From Listeria cornellensis FSL F6-0969 (GTDB taxonomy: Bacteria > Bacillota > Bacilli > Lactobacillales > Listeriaceae), in the NCBI RefSeq assembly GCF_000525855.1, contig NZ_AODE01000023.1:1-64000 (forward strand): DNA of 64,000 nucleotides, in the 5' to 3' direction. The position numbers and the translations under genes were made by a program. Numbering within the stretch: the first letter of the stretch is position 1; each line of letters begins with the position of its first letter. Of this stretch, positions 54,204 to 62,933 are shown in pieces. The notes below the pieces were generated by a model. That model did not search any database, had not been told where the DNA came from, and saw only the letters and a list, made by a program, of their open reading frames with translations.

Positions 54204-55316
54204 CTAGGCTCGGCGCAGGCTGGTGTCGTCGCATTTGATGACAGCGAGAATGATGCCGAGCGCGATCATATTGCCGAGTGTCGAGCTGCCGCCGTAACTG
54301 ATGAATGGTAATGGAATCCCAGTTAGGGGCATGAGGCCGATCGTCATCGCGATATTTTCGAAAATATTGAAGGCGAACATCATGGCAAAACCAGCGATGA
54401 CGTACGTGGAAAAACTGCTTTTCATGTGTAGTGCGGCGATGATGAGTTGGTGGATGAAGAGCATGAATAGAATGAGCAGTAGGCTAGCACCGATGAAGCC
54501 GAATTGGTTGCCGATGGTGCTGAAAATCATATCGGTGTGGCTTTCTGGGATGTAGACGGATGTGGAGTTGCTGCCAGACATGGTTCCGGAGCCAATTGCT
54601 TTTAGGGAGCGGTCGACTTGATAAAAGGAATTGGGATCGCTTGCTGGGTCGAGCCACGTGTGGATGCGCCGGAATTGGTAGCTTTTGAAGCCGATTTTTT
54701 CGAGTAGGTTGACGTGATAGACGACAAGATAGAGGCCACCGCTTACTGCGACTACGAGTGATGTTAGGATCGTGATGATGAGCTTGGTGGATTTAAGGGC
54801 TAGGATGCTGATCGTGAAGGCGCTGACGAAGTAGACGATTGTTGTGCCGAGATCGGGCTGTTTCATGATTAATAGAAGGACAACGCCGGCGAGTGACCAA
54901 GTGATGAGTAGTTGCTTCCAAATGATGCGTTCGTATTTTGCCGCAAAATGGGCGATGACGACGATGAACATTGATTTGGCGATTTCTGATGGTTGTAGGG
55001 AGAATCCAGCTAGCTGATACCAACGTGTCGCGCCATTAATTTTTGCTACGAGTGGGTTTGGGATGAGGATGCCGGCGAGCAAGATCAGCATGGCGAGATA
55101 GACCCAGATAATGTTGGATCGGACGAAGGTCATGTCGAGTTTTGATAGGAGAAATACGGCGACGAAGCCAACAGTGATGAAGATGATTTGCATGCGAAAG
55201 AAGTTGGTGTCGTATTGGTTGGTTTGTTGGGCCATGTAGATTGCGAGGCAGCTGATCATGGATAGTAGGCAGACGATGACGACTAGGCTTTCGCGGAGTC
55301 TATTGTTGGTTTGCAT
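54204..55316 (-). CDS. SEDS-family glycosyltransferase, RodA-like
   Basis: A 370-residue polytopic protein of the SEDS family of peptidoglycan polymerases. Motifs: QPSEIAKSMF, KQPDLGTTIVYF (with the essential aspartate) and GIPLPFISYGGSS. It overlaps the upstream ftsW-like gene by 17 bases, so the two are translated together. A pair of such genes next to mgtA is also known from L. monocytogenes (RodA3 and FtsW2). Confidence 0.9.
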   Translation of the reverse strand: MQTNNRLRESLVVIVCLLSMISCLAIYMAQQTNQYDTNFFRMQIIFITVGFVAVFLLSKLDMTFVRSNIIWVYLAMLILLAGILIPNPLVAKINGATRWYQLAGFSLQPSEIAKSMFIVVIAHFAAKYERIIWKQLLITWSLAGVVLLLIMKQPDLGTTIVYFVSAFTISILALKSTKLIITILTSLVVAVSGGLYLVVYHVNLLEKIGFKSYQFRRIHTWLDPASDPNSFYQVDRSLKAIGSGTMSGSNSTSVYIPESHTDMIFSTIGNQFGFIGASLLLILFMLFIHQLIIAALHMKSSFSTYVIAGFAMMFAFNIFENIAMTIGLMPLTGIPLPFISYGGSSTLGNMIALGIILAVIKCDDTSLRRA

Positions 55317-56454
55317 GGATATTCCTTCTTTCTGTGAGGGTTATTTGGCGTTCGGTGCTGATGAGAAATCCGACGCCGCATGATAGGGTGATAATGGATG
55401 TGCCGCCGAAACTGATAAATGGCAACGGGACGCCGGTGAGTGGGATCATACCGCTGACGCCGCCGAGATTCAAGAAAGCTTGGATCGCAATCCAGGTCGC
55501 AAAACCGATGCAGATGGAAGTGTCGAATGCTGATTGGCTGCGGAGCGCGATGTGAAAGGCTTTCCAGATGAAAAATAGGATGAGGCTTAGAGTCACGAGA
55601 ATGCCGATGATGCCGAGTTCTTCTGAGATGACAGCGCTGATAAAATCGGTATGGGATTCGGGCAGGAAACCGAGTTTTTGAACGCTTTGGCCGAATCCTT
55701 TGCCGAATATGCCGCCGTCTGCAATCGCGTAATAGCCATTTCTGAGTTGGTAGGAGGCATCGAGATTGGCTTCGCTGAACGGGTCAAGGAAGGCGAAACG
55801 ACCGAGCCGAGCTGGGCTGAAAAAATCAGGATGGATGAGGTACGTGATGCCTAGGCTGAGGGCTGCGAACAGGATGACGGTGAGCGCGATTTGGCTGAGT
55901 CTGCGTGCGGAAAGCCCAGATGTGAGTAGTTGGGCGGCGAAAATACATAGAATGATGAAGCTTGTGCCTAGGTCTGGTTGCAAAATAATGAGGCCAGCGC
56001 AAAATAGGATGTAGGCTATGAGTAAGTAGCTAGTACGGTTGGACTGGGACATTTTTGGGAAGTAGCGCACGATGAAATTTCCGGTCACAACGATGAGTAG
56101 CATTTTGACAAGCTCGGTTGGTTGTAGTGTGGCGCTGCCTAGTTGAACCCACCGCTTGGCATTGTTGGTTGCTGTGCCAGTAAGTAGAACGAGAACTAGC
56201 AGGAGGACAGCGATGCCGCCTGCTAATTTCATCGTTTTTTTAGAACAGAATGGTGCGGTTTTTAGTTTGGCAAAGAAGAGTAGGCAAGCGAGACCAATCG
56301 TGTAAAACATAGCTTGCCGGGTCACAAAATGGGTGCTTGCTACGTTGTAACGGTTGCCAGCGGATGCGTAACTGGCGCTGTAAACCATGAGGCAACTCCA
56401 AATTCCAATGGCGAGATAGGCGAGAATAATAAGACTATTCTGCTTGGTAAACAT
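55300..56454 (-). CDS. SEDS-family glycosyltransferase, FtsW-like
   Basis: A 384-residue SEDS protein. Motifs: QPTELVKMLL, LQPDLGTSFI and GVPLPFISFGGTS, with MVYSASYAS in the first helix as in FtsW. It begins four bases after the mgtA stop and so shares its transcript. The short C-terminal tail and link to a rodA-like partner suggest an accessory, perhaps stress-related, polymerase rather than the main divisome enzyme. Confidence 0.9.
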   Translation of the reverse strand: MFTKQNSLIILAYLAIGIWSCLMVYSASYASAGNRYNVASTHFVTRQAMFYTIGLACLLFFAKLKTAPFCSKKTMKLAGGIAVLLLVLVLLTGTATNNAKRWVQLGSATLQPTELVKMLLIVVTGNFIVRYFPKMSQSNRTSYLLIAYILFCAGLIILQPDLGTSFIILCIFAAQLLTSGLSARRLSQIALTVILFAALSLGITYLIHPDFFSPARLGRFAFLDPFSEANLDASYQLRNGYYAIADGGIFGKGFGQSVQKLGFLPESHTDFISAVISEELGIIGILVTLSLILFFIWKAFHIALRSQSAFDTSICIGFATWIAIQAFLNLGGVSGMIPLTGVPLPFISFGGTSIITLSCGVGFLISTERQITLTERRNIHANQQ

Positions 56455-56458
56455 CGGT

Positions 56459-59057
56459 TTAAATCCAATCGTGGAATTTCTTGATGTAGAGATTTTTGGC
56501 GATTTGGACGGTTACCATGTAGCCTGCTAGAATCGCGATAAGCCACGGGAAGTAGGTGAGCGGTAGGCTGACGAGTCCGATTCTGTGACCAAACGACGTG
56601 AATGGAATGATAATGCCGACACCCATCACGATAAGGGTGGAAATCATCACAGGTTTTGCTGCGCGACTTTGAATGAATGGAATTTTCTCAGTACGAATCA
56701 TGTGTACAACGAGCGTTTGTGTCAGAAGGCCAACTACGAACCAGCCACTTTGGAATAGTGCTTGTTCGGCGATAGTATTCGCGCTAAAGACGAACCACAT
56801 GATGGCGAACGTGAGAATATCGAAAATCGAGCTGACGGGTCCAATCAGAAGAATGAAGCGCAACATGTTTTTACGATCCCATTTCCGCGGTTTTTTCAAG
56901 AAGGATTCGTCCATTTTATCCCAAGGAAGCGTCATTTGAGAGACATCGTACATGAGATTTTGCAAAAGTAGATGAATCGATAGCATCGGTAAAAATGGCA
57001 GGAAGGCGCTGGCGACAAGAACGCTAAACACGTTTCCAAAATTGGAGCTGGCTGTCATTTTCATGTATTTCAGAATGTTTCCGAAGACGTTGCGACCTTC
57101 CGTTACGGCGTCGTTTAGGATGGTTAAACTCTTTTCGAGTAGAATGACAGAGCTTGCATCTTTGGTTATATCGGCGGCAGTATCAACGGAGATTCCGACG
57201 TCTGCTTTGCGCAGGGCTGGGGCATCATTGATTCCATCACCCATAAAACCAACTGTGTGACCGTCTTTTCGAATCAGATGAATGATACGGGATTTCTGAG
57301 TTGGCGTGAGTTTGGCGAAGATGTGGTGGGTTCTCGTTACTTCAGTTAGTTCATCGTCATACAGAAAATCGATATCGGAGCCGAGCAGGAATTTCTCAGA
57401 TGGAATGCCGACTTGGTTGCAAATCGTTTGCGCGACGATTTCGTTGTCACCTGTGAGAACTTTAACGGTTACGCCATGGTCATGCAAAGAGGCAATCGCG
57501 GGCTTGGCAGATGGCTTGGCGGGATCTAGGAAGCCGAGGAAGCCAATCAGTGTCATATTTTGCTCATCGATGACGGAAAAGGTTTCTTTCTCTGTCTTGG
57601 TTTTCGTCGCGATGGCGATGACGCGCATACCGTTGCGATTCATTTCCTCACATTGCGTGTGGAGGCGTTTTTTGATTGGGTCTGTTAGCTCGATAATCGC
57701 GCCATTTTCTTCAAGCTTGGAGCAGACGTCGAACATTTCGGTAATCGCGCCTTTGGTGATCATTTGCAGGCTGTCTTTTTTGCGCAAAATAACGCTGAGA
57801 CGGCGGCGAGCAAAGTCAAATGGGATTTCATCGATTTTTTCTGGTGTCGTGAAACGTTTGCTGTCACCGATTTTTTCCATATGTGAAATGATGGCGTGGT
57901 CCATGATGTTTTTCCAGCCGGTTTGGAAGTGGCTATTTTGGAAGGCGAGCGCAAGGACTTCATCGGACGTTTCCCCAGTCGTATCAATGTGTTCGATGAG
58001 TTCAACTTTATCTTTGGTCAGCGTGCCGGTTTTGTCGGTGCAGAGAACATCCATCGCGCCAAGGTTTTGAATCGCGCTGAGTTCTTTGATGATGACTTTC
58101 TTTCTGGCCATGCGAACGGCGCCTTTTGCGAGATTGGTGTTGACAATCATCGGCAGCATTTCGGGCGTAAGTCCCACGGCTACAGCAACGGCGAACAGAA
58201 GCGCTTCGGTCCAGTTGCCTTTCATGATTCCATTGATTAAAAAGACGATTGGAACCATGACGAGCATGAGATACATCAGTAATTTGGAAATCGATTTGAC
58301 ACCTTTATCAAAACTGGTTTCGTCGCGTTTGGCGAGTGCTTCTTGAGATAGGGAGCCGAAAATGGTGTTATCGCCAGTTTTTAGAATCAGTGCCTTACCT
58401 TGACCGCTAATCACGTCTGTGCCCATGAATGCCAAATTGTCTCGTTCAAAAATGCTGAGACTTTTTTCGATGGCTTCAACGAATTTTTCGACGGGAATCG
58501 ATTCGCCGGTAAGTGGTGATTGGTTAATAAATAGGTCCTTGGCTTCGATGATTCGCACGTCTGCTGGGATAATGTCACCAGTTGAGAGGAAAACGATATC
58601 GCCTGGAACGACATCCACAATCGGGATTTCTCTTTGCATACCGTCACGAATAATCGCGGTCGTATTTTCAATCATGTTTTTCAGGGAGAGACTGGCTTTT
58701 TGGGCGCGCATCGATTGAGTGAAGCTAAGAATGACACTAAATAGAATCATCAGAGCCATAATGATAGTCGCCTCGATGTCGGCAGTCACGTAAGAAATTA
58801 TCATAAGGAAGGCAAGAATATAAATAAATGGATTGTGGAAAGCCTTGGCTAGATTGACATACCACGGTGTTGGCTTCTGTTCGGCGGTGATGTTTGGACC
58901 AAATTTAGTGCGTCGTCTCGTTACTTCTACTTCGTTTAGGCCTTTGGTCGTTGTTTTGTATTTCGCGATAGCTGCGTCTTTGTTGGATGTGGAATCTTGG
59001 AGTAGCGTCCGGTTCACTTCTTGTTCATTGCGTAACTTGTTTAGTGCTTTTTTTCAT
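56459..59057 (-). CDS. mgtA: P-type Mg2+ importing ATPase (one frameshift)
   Basis: About 865 residues, a P3B-type ATPase that brings Mg2+ into the cell. Phosphorylation motif CTDKTGTLTKDK, ATP-binding TGDNEIVAQ and hinge GDGINDAPALRKADVG are intact, and ten membrane helices are predicted. The start at 59057 has GGAGGA upstream. A T7 run at 59048-59054 (A7 on the coding strand) is one base too long; corrected, the N-terminus reads MKKALNKLRNEQEVNRTLLQDS. It is preceded by a leader peptide, a terminator and an M-box. Confidence 0.93.
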
Positions 59058-59074
59058 TGTATTATCCTCCGATT

Positions 59075-59087
59075 CAGTTCTAAACTG
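59075..59087 (-). promoter_or_regulatory. Small hairpin before the mgtA ribosome binding site
   Basis: On the minus strand CAGTTTAGAACTG forms a five-pair stem between the leader peptide stop and the mgtA Shine-Dalgarno sequence. It is weak, and may matter only when ribosomes leave the leader. Confidence 0.35.
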
Positions 59088-59189
59088 TCACGGCTTTTTT
59101 AGGTTGCTGGTGGAGCAAAAGCCATTCCAGTCCGTTATTAAGTTCGATGATTCAGGTTCTGCAGGGTCGTCCTCTAGAAATTGTGGCAT
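59088..59189 (-). CDS. mgtA leader peptide, acidic and proline-rich N-terminus
   Basis: A 33-residue frame with a strong ribosome binding site (GGAGGTGG) eight bases before its ATG, ending 30 bases before the mgtA start. Residues 6-13 read EDDPAEPE, an alternation of acidic residues and proline near the N-terminus. In E. coli and Salmonella, MgtL (MEPDPTP...) has this type of sequence, which destabilises translating ribosomes at low Mg2+ and raises mgtA expression. Codons late in this frame contain CTCCACC, complementary to GGTGGAG of the leader's own ribosome binding site. That the peptide works like MgtL is inference. Confidence 0.6.
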   Translation of the reverse strand: MPQFLEDDPAEPESSNLITDWNGFCSTSNLKKP

Positions 59190-59268
59190 GCTACTCCACC
59201 TCCGTTCTATATAATTTGACAATAATAAACATAATAGCAGAATTTTCATTTCATTCTTGATTACGCAC

Positions 59269-59310
59269 AAAAAAATCCCTACCTGTCTAGTGACTTTGGC
59301 AGAGATTCAG
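59269..59310 (-). terminator. M-box expression platform terminator
   Basis: On the minus strand AATCTCTGCC pairs with GGTAGGGATT (two G-U pairs) and is followed by seven T. It lies directly downstream of the M-box and upstream of the leader peptide, as expected for transcription attenuation by Mg2+. Confidence 0.85.
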
Positions 59311-59330
59311 AATTTTATGCGCATAAAAAA

Positions 59331-59497
59331 CATAGTATTCCCCTCGCTAAAGATTTGGCACTATACAACGTAAAGAAAACGAGTTTCTTAGCCACATTAT
59401 GGAAAGCCTTAATCCGACAATCCCTGTTCAACCCATTGGCGTCTTTGGACATTTTTGGGCAGTGGCATGTATTCATATAGGAGCCTCACTATACAGG
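59331..59497 (-). promoter_or_regulatory. M-box (ykoK-type) Mg2+ riboswitch
   Basis: Read on the minus strand the RNA contains GTGAGGCTCCT, then CACTGCCCAAAAATGTCC, AAAGACGCCAATGGGTT and AACAGG, and closes with a TAGCGAGG-type 3' segment. These are the conserved core words of the M-box. The first helix is ATAGT/ACTAT. The element is followed by a terminator and then mgtA. M-box RNAs bind Mg2+ and end transcription when Mg2+ is plentiful. Confidence 0.9.
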
Positions 59498-59500
59498 TTG

Positions 59501-59626
59501 TTCAGCGTGCCGACAAATACTCATCTTCGTCGTTAAAGTCTGCGTTCCGATGCTCATGTACAGTCGTACACTCCGCTTCGGTACTCGACTTTGCCTAGAA
59601 TCTAAGCATTTGTCGGCACGCTGAAG
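59501..59626 (-). repeat. Family B structured repeat, copy 2 (upstream of the M-box)
   Basis: TTCAGCGTGCCGACAAAT (59501-59518) pairs perfectly with ATTTGTCGGCACGCTGAA (59608-59625). On the minus strand an inner helix AAAGTC/GACTTT encloses an apical hairpin GTGTAC-GACT-GTACAT flanked by GCGGA and GAGC. Compared with the copy at 24043-24166, bases change on both sides of several helices. It lies four bases upstream of the M-box on the same strand, so may be part of the mgtA leader RNA. Confidence 0.8.
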
Positions 59627-59710
59627 TTTGGAGGTGCGATCTGAATTTGCGTTGGAGGGACTTTTTTTTGGCTTGCTGATTTTTTTTAGTTATTATTGCT
59701 CTTAACACTT

Positions 59711-59742
59711 CCTAGGTTAGCATTGATGTTTTTTTGTGTCAA
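59711..59742 (-). promoter_or_regulatory. Weak candidate promoter for the mgtA leader RNA
   Basis: On the minus strand TTGACA (59742-59737) and TAACCT (59719-59714) are spaced by 17 bases. If used, the family B repeat would lie in the transcript. No better promoter is visible closer to the M-box. Confidence 0.3.
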
Positions 59743-59780
59743 GGGGGTTTCCCTAAAAATGTTGCGCGAGGGCAAGATAA

Positions 59781-60011
59781 TTGTTGGGTGAAGAGGGGCG
59801 TGAGAGGGGCTCGGGGAATTGGAGGGGGTTTAAAATTTTTTTTATTTGTGTTTTGTTGTTGTACGGATTGTCATTGTTTGGGCTCGGGATTTGTAATATT
59901 TTTAGTGTGGATTATGGAAAATTCATGGAGTGTGAGGGGCAGATGAGACGTTTGGGATTTTTGTTGTTTACGGATTTGATTGGTTGGTTATGTGGATTCT
60001 ATTCAGCATAA
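59781..60011 (+). CDS. Possible small two-helix membrane protein
   Basis: A 76-codon frame with two hydrophobic segments (FKIFFICVLLLYGLSLFGLG and RRLGFLLFTDLIGWLCGFY). No clear ribosome binding site precedes the ATG, and another frame overlaps it. It may be chance in AT-rich sequence. The rest of the gap from 59631 to 60012 shows only T-rich tracts. Confidence 0.25.
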   Translation: MLGEEGRERGSGNWRGFKIFFICVLLLYGLSLFGLGICNIFSVDYGKFMECEGQMRRLGFLLFTDLIGWLCGFYSA

Positions 60012-60016
60012 TAAAA

Positions 60017-60054
60017 CACCCCAAAATCAGATTATTAGTCTAGATTTTGGGGTG
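60017..60054 (-). terminator. Terminator of the blaI-M56 operon
   Basis: CACCCCAAAATC (60017-60028) pairs perfectly with GATTTTGGGGTG (60043-60054); on the minus strand TTTTATTATG follows. Confidence 0.8.
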
Positions 60055-60097
60055 AACATTGGATGGGGAGCATCGTCTGTTTTTAGTTATTCAAGCC

Positions 60098-61516
60098 TTA
60101 TTTTGCGTTTTCTTGGGACATTTTTAATTTGTAATCAGCAGCCGCTTTTTCGTTGTAGTCTGCACCTGTTGCCTTATTCGTTGCATTTTCTTCGGCCATC
60201 TGTTTTTTCTTTTCTTCAGTAGCAGCAGCCATTTTTTTATCAATATCTGATTGAGTGGCTTTTTCCTCAGCCATTTGTCTGTTCTTTTCAGCGGTAGCAG
60301 CAGCGATTTTTTTGGTCGATCTCTGCGTCTGTTGCGTTAGCAGTTACATTTTCTCCGGCCATTTTTGCTTTGTAATCGGCAGCCATTTTTTCGTCGTACT
60401 CTCCGCTGGCTACTTTATTTGCTGCTTCTTGGTTTACGGCATCTTCTTGTTTCATTCTAGCTGCCATTTCTTGTTTTTGTGATTCGGTTGTCTCTGCTTT
60501 TACGTCTACTAGAGAGAACGCGGATACTCCCAAAATTGCGATGAAACCTACTGCGGTTAATAGTTGTGATTTTTTTATTTGAATTTTTTGATCATAATGA
60601 TTCTCCTCTTTAATCTTATTTTGTTTTTACTGAAATGTGCCAGTGTGGATGGCTGATAATACGTAGAATATTGCTCGACTAATGTAATAATGGTGTGTCC
60701 GTAAGCGATTCTTTCTGCGGGATTGATAAAAGTCAGAGCCAGATTATCGCAGGCTATTTCTTGATCTTCACGCATCGCACGACAGGCGTACCAAAGAATA
60801 GGATTAAACCAGTGGACAATGAGCAGACAATTCATCAGTAAATTGATGCCGATATCTTTTCGTTTATAATGGGATAATTCGTGATAAAAAATGTATTTTA
60901 GTTGCTCGTTATTTAGATGCTTCACGTGTTTTTCATCAAGTAAAATCCTAGGTTTGTTCATTCCGAATAGGGTTGGAGCTGAAATTTTTCCGGAATAGTG
61001 TAAAGGGATATCTTTTTCAATGGACATATTTTGCTTACATTGCTGATAAATATCCAAAACTCTTTTTTCAGTTATTAGTGGTTGCTTGCTTATATAGATA
61101 TATAAACGCCTGTTTGTCATTATTATGAAGATTCCGGCAATCAGGATTCCTAGTATCCAAATCAATAGAAAGACAGTGTATATGTCAATTTCAGCAGGTA
61201 CTTCCTTGGCTATTACAGGTACTTTCTCGATGGTTTCTGGTGCTATCGTTGTACTTTCTTGGATAGCAACTGGCTCTGCTACTGGGGTGACGGGTAGCAG
61301 GGAATAGATGCTAAATGAGCTTTCTGGAAACCAAGGTAGTACCAGTCTCACCACAAGAATGAGCCATAATGCGTATTTCCATTGCGGTGTTAGCCAATTT
61401 CTTAAGAGGAATCGGATGCACAGAATGAACACGACCAACACGCTTGCCAAAATAGACGTTTCGATGACCCAGTTAAAAATAGAGGGAAGGTACGTATGCC
61501 ATAGCGTATGGAACAT
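60098..61516 (-). CDS. BlaR1-like M56 membrane peptidase with duplicated Ala/Lys/Glu-rich tail (two frameshifts)
   Basis: A sensor-protease gene of about 472 residues if corrected. The intact first part (313 residues) has three membrane helices and the zinc motif HELSH (FYHELSHYKRKD), ending RRIIMIKK. A T6 run at 60584-60589 seems one base short; with seven the reading goes on as MIKKIQIKKSQLLTAVGFIAIL, a fourth membrane helix exactly where BlaR1 proteins have one. A T7 run at 60307-60313 is one base long; corrected, the extracellular tail continues to a stop at 60098. The tail has duplicated modules: EYDEKMAADYKAKMAGEN with DYNEKAAADYKLKMSQEN, and AEIDQKIAAATAEK with SDIDKKMAAATEEK. Alternatively the tail is a separate secreted protein. 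The gene starts two bases after blaI. Confidence 0.7.
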
Positions 61517-61518
61517 AA

Positions 61519-61917
61519 CTATCTATCCTTTCTGGGATTGGATTCAGCTTTATCATCTAGGAGTTGTTTGAGTTCATCGATGTCCTCGGATGATAGTTTT
61601 TCCTCTTTTATAAAATTCACGAGTAGTGGTTTGAAAGCAGCGCCGTAAAAGCGGTTTAACAAGGATTTTGTTTCGCTTTGCATGTAATCTTCTCGAGATA
61701 CTAATGCGGTGTACGTGTGCAGTTTTCCTTTTTCTTGGTGGGAGGAAATAGCTTCTTTTTGGACTAGTCGGTTGAGTAACGTTCGTATTGTTTTGGGACT
61801 CCAATCGTGTTCTTTTTCCAGGGCTTGAATTATTTCACCGGCTGTCAGTGGAGATTCGTTCCAAATAACTTGGATGACTTCTAATTCAGCTTCTGATATT
61901 TTAGGTAAATGCCCCAT
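61519..61917 (-). CDS. blaI: BlaI/MecI-family transcriptional repressor
   Basis: A 132-residue winged-helix repressor. ISEAELEVIQVIWNESPLTAGEI and DWSPKTIRTLLNRLVQKEAI form the DNA-binding domain, and a helical C-terminal dimerisation part follows, with a site likely cut through the M56 protease. AAGGAGG lies upstream. It controls, by analogy, its own operon through the dyad at 61937-61952. No beta-lactamase gene is nearby. Confidence 0.9.
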   Translation of the reverse strand: MGHLPKISEAELEVIQVIWNESPLTAGEIIQALEKEHDWSPKTIRTLLNRLVQKEAISSHQEKGKLHTYTALVSREDYMQSETKSLLNRFYGAAFKPLLVNFIKEEKLSSEDIDELKQLLDDKAESNPRKDR

Positions 61918-61936
61918 TTTATTCCTCCTTTCTTAA

Positions 61937-61952
61937 GACTACACTTGTAATC
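61937..61952. promoter_or_regulatory. BlaI-type operator
   Basis: GACTACACTTGTAATC is a two-fold dyad (GATTACA / TGTAGTC halves on the other strand) matching the known BlaI/MecI site core TACA-N2-TGTA. It lies 20 bases before the blaI start, just downstream of the -10 hexamer. Confidence 0.8.
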
Positions 61953-61961
61953 CATGGATAA

Positions 61962-61991
61962 ATACTAACATGTTTCGTTATTGGAAGTCAA
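61962..61991 (-). promoter_or_regulatory. Candidate promoter of blaI-M56
   Basis: On the minus strand TTGACT (61991-61986) and TAGTAT (61967-61962) are spaced by 18 bases. The operator covers the region just after the expected start of transcription. Confidence 0.6.
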
Positions 61992-62099
61992 CCCCCTTTT
62001 TGATACTTGTGTTGCATCTGGATGTTTTATGGAGTAGAGTAACATGTATAAATGTCTATCATGCACAAAATACAAAGCAAGCAAGGAGAGCGATGGAAG

Positions 62100-62669
62100 A
62101 TGAATGTACTACTCATTTATACATATCCAAATCATGAAGGGTTAAATTATGCTATAAAAGAAATTGTGGAGAAAGAGCTGGGCAAGAAGAATGTCGTCAG
62201 AGAAATTGACCTTTACAAAGAGGAATTTGATCCTGTTTTACGTTTTGATAGTAGGAATAAGCGTCGAGATTTGCATAAAGATACGTATACGAAGGAGTAT
62301 AGAGATCAGCTTCTTTGGGCGGATTTTTTGATTTTTATTTATCCGATTTGGTGGAGCAGTACGCCGGCGATTTTAAAGGGATTTATCGATAGGGTGTTTG
62401 CGAAGGATTTTGCGTATAAATATAAAGGGATTCGGCCGATTGGACTGCTAAAAGGGAAGCGGGCTTGGATTATTAATACGCACGATACGCCGGCGGTTTA
62501 TGCTAATTTTATTCAAAAGGATTATGGGCGAGTTCTAAGTAAACAAATTCTAAAAATGTGCGGTATTTCGACATATAAGCATACGTCGTTGTCTTATGTA
62601 AAAGGTTCTAATGAAGTCAAAATAAATAAATTTCTGCAAAAAATTGATAAGATTAGTAGTACTATTTAA
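62100..62669 (+). CDS. Flavodoxin-fold NAD(P)H:quinone oxidoreductase-like protein
   Basis: A 189-residue protein of the flavodoxin_2 (MdaB/KefF/NQO-like) family. LLIYTYPNHEGLNYAI binds the FMN/FAD phosphate, and YPIWWSSTPAILKGFIDRVF is the family signature. The start at 62100 has AAGGAGAG upstream; an in-frame start at 62052 is less likely. It may reduce quinones or be induced with cell stress. Transcribed divergently from blaI. Confidence 0.85.
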   Translation: MNVLLIYTYPNHEGLNYAIKEIVEKELGKKNVVREIDLYKEEFDPVLRFDSRNKRRDLHKDTYTKEYRDQLLWADFLIFIYPIWWSSTPAILKGFIDRVFAKDFAYKYKGIRPIGLLKGKRAWIINTHDTPAVYANFIQKDYGRVLSKQILKMCGISTYKHTSLSYVKGSNEVKINKFLQKIDKISSTI

Positions 62670-62799
62670 TGTGAAAATGTGTTTAGGAAGTTTGTTTTAC
62701 GGCGAAATTAGATGGGAACCTGGACGTTGGGAATTAGTCCCTCTTAGAACTAATTTTCACAATCTGATAGATAGGCTGAAAAGGGCGCCAACACATGAA

Positions 62800-62814
62800 T
62801 GAGAACGATTATCA
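62800..62814 (+). promoter_or_regulatory. Fur-box-like inverted repeat upstream of fdhA
   Basis: TGAGAACGATTATCA matches the 7-1-7 Fur consensus TGATAATNATTATCA at all but two of the defined positions. It lies about 36 bases upstream of the candidate -10 hexamer TATAAT at 62851-62856. Binding by Fur or a paralogue is inferred only. Confidence 0.4.
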
Positions 62815-62933
62815 GTTAACTTTTTGCTATTCAATTTTCACAATAACTGCTATAATGAAAGGTGTATGGAAACGCTTCCTAATGGTTTTCCTAGATTGGC
62901 ATGAGTTCTTAGTTTTCAAGGAGGGATTTTTGG

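Noticed and set aside
59501-59626. Family B repeat as an ordinary terminator
   Set aside because: Despite the 18-pair stem, no T-run follows on either strand, and the inner part is conserved.
59734-59946. A 70-codon Cys/Gly-rich frame
   Set aside because: Low-complexity product from T/G-rich sequence, overlapping another frame; no ribosome binding site.
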